Below, in pieces: positions 5,842 to 7,981 of a stretch of DNA of 7,981 bases. Position numbers and translations under genes: made by a program. This DNA is from CALAEC01 sp050692915 (lineage in GTDB: Bacteria; Actinomycetota; UBA4738; CALAEC01). Under the pieces are notes generated by a model. It had not been told where the DNA came from, made no database searches, and was given only the letters and a program-made list of their open reading frames with translations. Position 1 is the first letter of the stretch. Each line of letters begins with the position of its first letter. The stretch is from contig JBOGVU010000106.1 of the NCBI GenBank assembly GCA_050692915.1, positions 1 through 7,981 of the forward strand, in the 5' to 3' direction.

Positions 5842-7981
5842 TCATCCTCGCTCGGACTCCACCACGAGGCCGTCGGGGTCGAACCGAACCGTGACGTCGC
5901 CGGACAGGTCGGTTCGGTACACGGCCATCCCGTCGGCCCGGAGGTCGGCCAGGACCACCGGGTGAGGATGGCCGTAGTCGTTCGGGCCGGTGCTCACCAC
6001 GGCCACTGTGGCATCCACGGCCCGGAGGAACCCCGGATCCGAGGTGTCACCGCCGTGGTGCGGCACCTTCAGCACCGCCGCGGTGATCGGATCCTCGTCC
6101 TCGAGGAGATCCCGCTGCGCAGGCACCTCGGCGTCCCCCGGGAACAGGGCGATGGGGGCGCCGCCGAGCAGGACCCGGAGCACCAGCGAGTCGTCGTTCG
6201 GCGAGTCCGGCGTGCACTCATCGGGCCCCAGGATCTGGACCACAAGGGCGCCGACCCGCATCACGCTCCCGCCGCGGGGATGGCGGACCGGCACCTCCTC
6301 GTCCCGGACCGCATCGAGGAACCGCCGGTACGAGGGCGAGTCGACGGGACAGCCCGGCTCCAGGAGCAGGCCCACGGGATGGCGGGCAGCACGGCCGGGA
6401 ACCCCTCGACGTGATCCGCGTGCCCGTGCGAGGCCACGGCCAGGTCGATCCTCCGGACGCCGAGCGTGGCGAGCTCCACGGCCACCTGGTCGGGCTCGGG
6501 GCCGGCGTCGATCAGGATCGTGGCTCCCTCGGGCCCGCGGACCACGGCGGCGTCCCCCTGCCCCACGTCGAGGAACGTGACGGTGATGCCCGTCGCTCCG
6601 CCGAGGCCGGCCGCGGGCCAGGCCACCGCGGCCAGGACCACGGCCGCCACGGCGACCCGGGCCCGTCCCCCTCGCCGCCCCCTCTGCAGCCGCCACGCCA
6701 CCAGGAGAGCAACGAACGCGGCCACGACCGCGGCCGTAAGGCCCTCCCCGGTCACCGAGGGCAGTGGCGCCCGGGCCATCCGGTCGGCCAGCCCGATCAG
6801 GTAGGCCAGGGGCGCCGCGGCCGGGACGCCCAGGCCCTGCCCGACCGCCGGCCACGCCAGAGCAGCCCCGGATGCGACCAGCCCGCCGAACAGCGCCACG
6901 GCCACGGCCGGGAAGGCCAGCAGGTTCGCCAGGAGCGTGACGGTGGGCACCACCCCGAAGTGCATGAGAAGAAGCGGGGTGACCCCGACCTGGGCCGCCA
7001 CGGTCGCCGCGGCCGCCAGGGCCACGGGCCGGGGGAGGGCCCGGAAGCGGTGCGCCAGAGGGCCGGCCATCACCGCCAGTCCCATCGTGGCGGCCACCGA
7101 CAGCTGGAATCCGACCGAGTGGGCCAGGCCCGGGTCGGCCACCAGGAGGGCGATGATCGAGGCGCCGAGCAGGGCCCCAGTGCTCCTGGGCCGTCCCGCC
7201 CAGACTCCGGCCAGGGCCACCGATGCCATGGCGCTGGCGCGCAGGACGGACGGCTCCCACCGGGTCAGGAGGGCGAAGAACGCCACGGCGGCGAGGCCGA
7301 GAGCTACCCGGGTGCGAAGCCGCATCCGCAGCCTGGCTGCAACGGCCAGCACCGGGGCCAGGAACATGGCCACGTTCGCCCCCGACACCGCCACCAGGTG
7401 GGCCAGCCCGGAGGCTCGGAAGTCTTCCTCGACCTCGGCGTCCATCCCCGACGTGTCGCCGATCGACAGCCCGAGCAGCAGCGCGGCCTCGCGGGCGGGC
7501 AGCGCCGCATGGGCCCCTCGGCGGAGCGCTTGCCGGGCCGAGGCCGCCATCCGGAGCCAGGGGTTCGCCGGCGGGCCCCGGGCCAGGAGCTCCGACACCG
7601 AGGCCCGGGCCACGACGCCCCGGCCGGCCAGGTAGTCGTCGAACCCCGAAGCCGTTGGGTCGACTGCCCGGAGCACACCTCGGCCGGCGACCGGCTGACC
7701 GGCCTCGATCGAGGGCGGCCGACCCGAGCCGGTCGCCCACACCCGGAGGTCCACTTCCATCCAGCGTCCTCCGACGGCGACCTGTCCCACGCCGACCTCC
7801 ACGCTCCGTCCCCAGTCGGAGCGGCTGAGGTCGGAGACGGCCGTGCCCCGGATCCCCAGGCTCCGTCCCTCCAGGGGGCCGAGCTCGGGTCGAAGGGCGC
7901 CCCGGACGACGACCCATCCGGCGCCGATCAGCGCGCACGCGGCCGCGGTCGCCGTGACCCGTCGGGCGGGCCGGATGGCCG
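5842..7981 (-). CDS. comEC: ComEC/Rec2 DNA-uptake channel, 5' end cut by window and one apparent frameshift
   Basis: ComEC forms the inner-membrane channel that takes up single-stranded DNA in natural transformation. The frame is open from the right edge (about 7979) and then follows: a hydrophobic segment (about 7950-7890), an OB-fold-like region (about 7860-7570), and the competence domain with GLSIGDTSGMDAEVEEDFRA and SGLAHLVAVSGANV (about 7471-7365), followed by many membrane helices down to about 6610. A metallo-beta-lactamase-like domain comes next, with TFLDVGQGDAAVV (DVGQGDA at 6549-6569), ILIDAGPE, SHGHADH (HGHADH at 6411-6428) and KVPHHGGDTSD (HH at 6055-6060). Up to about 6377 the conserved protein is in one frame. 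After it, the continuation VGLLLEPGCPVDSPSYRRFL through to the TGA at 5842-5844 is in the -1 frame. Restoring one base near the CCC at 6376-6378 joins them as PAIPVGLLLEPG, giving about 710 residues in the window. This may be a sequencing or assembly slip or a recent mutation. Without correction the protein would end at 6261, losing the PHHG half of the domain. Confidence 0.93.
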   Translation of the reverse strand, partial: GHPARPTGHGDRGRVRADRRRMGRRPGRPSTRARPPGGTEPGDPGHGRLRPQPLRLGTERGGRRGTGRRRRTLDGSGPPGVGDRLGSAALDRGRSAGRRPRCAPGSRPNGFGVRRLPGRPGRRGPGLGVGAPGPGPAGEPLAPDGGLGPASAPPRGPCGAARPRGRAAARAVDRRHVGDGRRGRGRLPSLRAGPPGGGVGGERGHVPGPGAGRCSQAADAASHPGSSRPRRRGVLRPPDPVGAVRPARQRHGIGGPGRSLGGTAQEHWGPARRLDHRPPGGRPGPGPLGRIPAVGGRHDGTGGDGRPSGAPLPGPPPARGPGGRGDRGGPGRGHPASSHALRGGAHRHAPGEPAGLPGRGRGAVRRAGRIRGCSGVAGGRAGPGRPGRGAPGLPDRAGRPDGPGATALGDRGGPYGRGRGRVRCSPGGVAAAEGAARGTGPGRRGGRGPGRGGLARGRPRRSDGHHRHVPRRGAGGRRRGPRARGSHDPDRRRPRARPGGRGARHARRPEDRPGRGLARARGSRRGVPGRAARHPVGLLLEPGCPVDSPSYRRFLDAVRDEEVPVRHPRGGSVMRVGALVVQILGPDECTPDSPNDDSLVLRVLLGGAPIALFPGDAEVPAQRDLLEDEDPITAAVLKVPHHGGDTSDPGFLRAVDATVAVVSTGPNDYGHPHPVVLADLRADGMAVYRTDLSGDVTVRFDPDGLVVESERG

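Noticed and set aside
5788..6414. Plus-strand open frame opposite the comEC C-terminus, and a similar one at 6937-7635
   Set aside because: They have no recognisable domains and are antisense to conserved ComEC domains. Open antisense frames are common at this GC content.
6394..7938. N-terminal two thirds of a long minus-strand frame that ends in the true comEC C-terminus
   Set aside because: It is low-complexity Gly/Arg/Pro-rich sequence typical of a shadow frame. The real ComEC motifs over this stretch lie in the neighbouring frame, and only the part after about 6377 is genuine coding sequence.

Overview
This is high-GC chromosomal DNA from an actinobacterium-like organism, probably an uncultured Actinomycetota lineage. 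Codon third positions are strongly G/C, GTG and TTG starts are used, and genes overlap by 4 to 7 nt. No tRNA, rRNA, CRISPR array, transposase or integrase is visible. The lineage is inferred from composition and gene content, not from a search.

Layout: (1) 1-419, minus strand: the N-terminal 139 codons of holA (DNA polymerase III delta subunit), cut by the left edge. (2) 420-537: a short divergent intergenic region. (3) 538-3481, plus strand: three overlapping genes encoding a UbiG-type methyltransferase, an acyl-CoA-dehydrogenase-fold flavoprotein and a type III polyketide synthase. These form a compact candidate biosynthetic operon. (4) 3482-3592: a 111-nt gap. (5) 3593-5754, plus strand: a membrane NfeD/ClpP-type serine protease overlapping a slipin (SPFH/stomatin) by 4 nt, the classic 'stomatin operon partner' pair. 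(6) 5775-5801: a hairpin between convergent genes. (7) 5842-7981, minus strand: comEC, the DNA-uptake channel. It runs off the right edge and carries an apparent one-base frameshift near 6377.

How the parts relate: comEC and holA are usually close neighbours on one strand in actinobacteria. Here both lie on the minus strand but are separated by a 5.2 kb plus-strand block, which looks like a lineage-specific insertion of two operons. The methyltransferase-flavoprotein-PKS trio parallels, with a different oxidative enzyme, the PKS/methyltransferase/hydroxylase sets that make bacterial phenolic lipids. The flavoprotein lacks a glutamate at the usual acyl-CoA dehydrogenase catalytic position, so it may be an oxygenase or a divergent dehydrogenase. 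The protease/slipin pair is a membrane quality-control or microdomain module. Any link between it and a lipid-like product is speculative.
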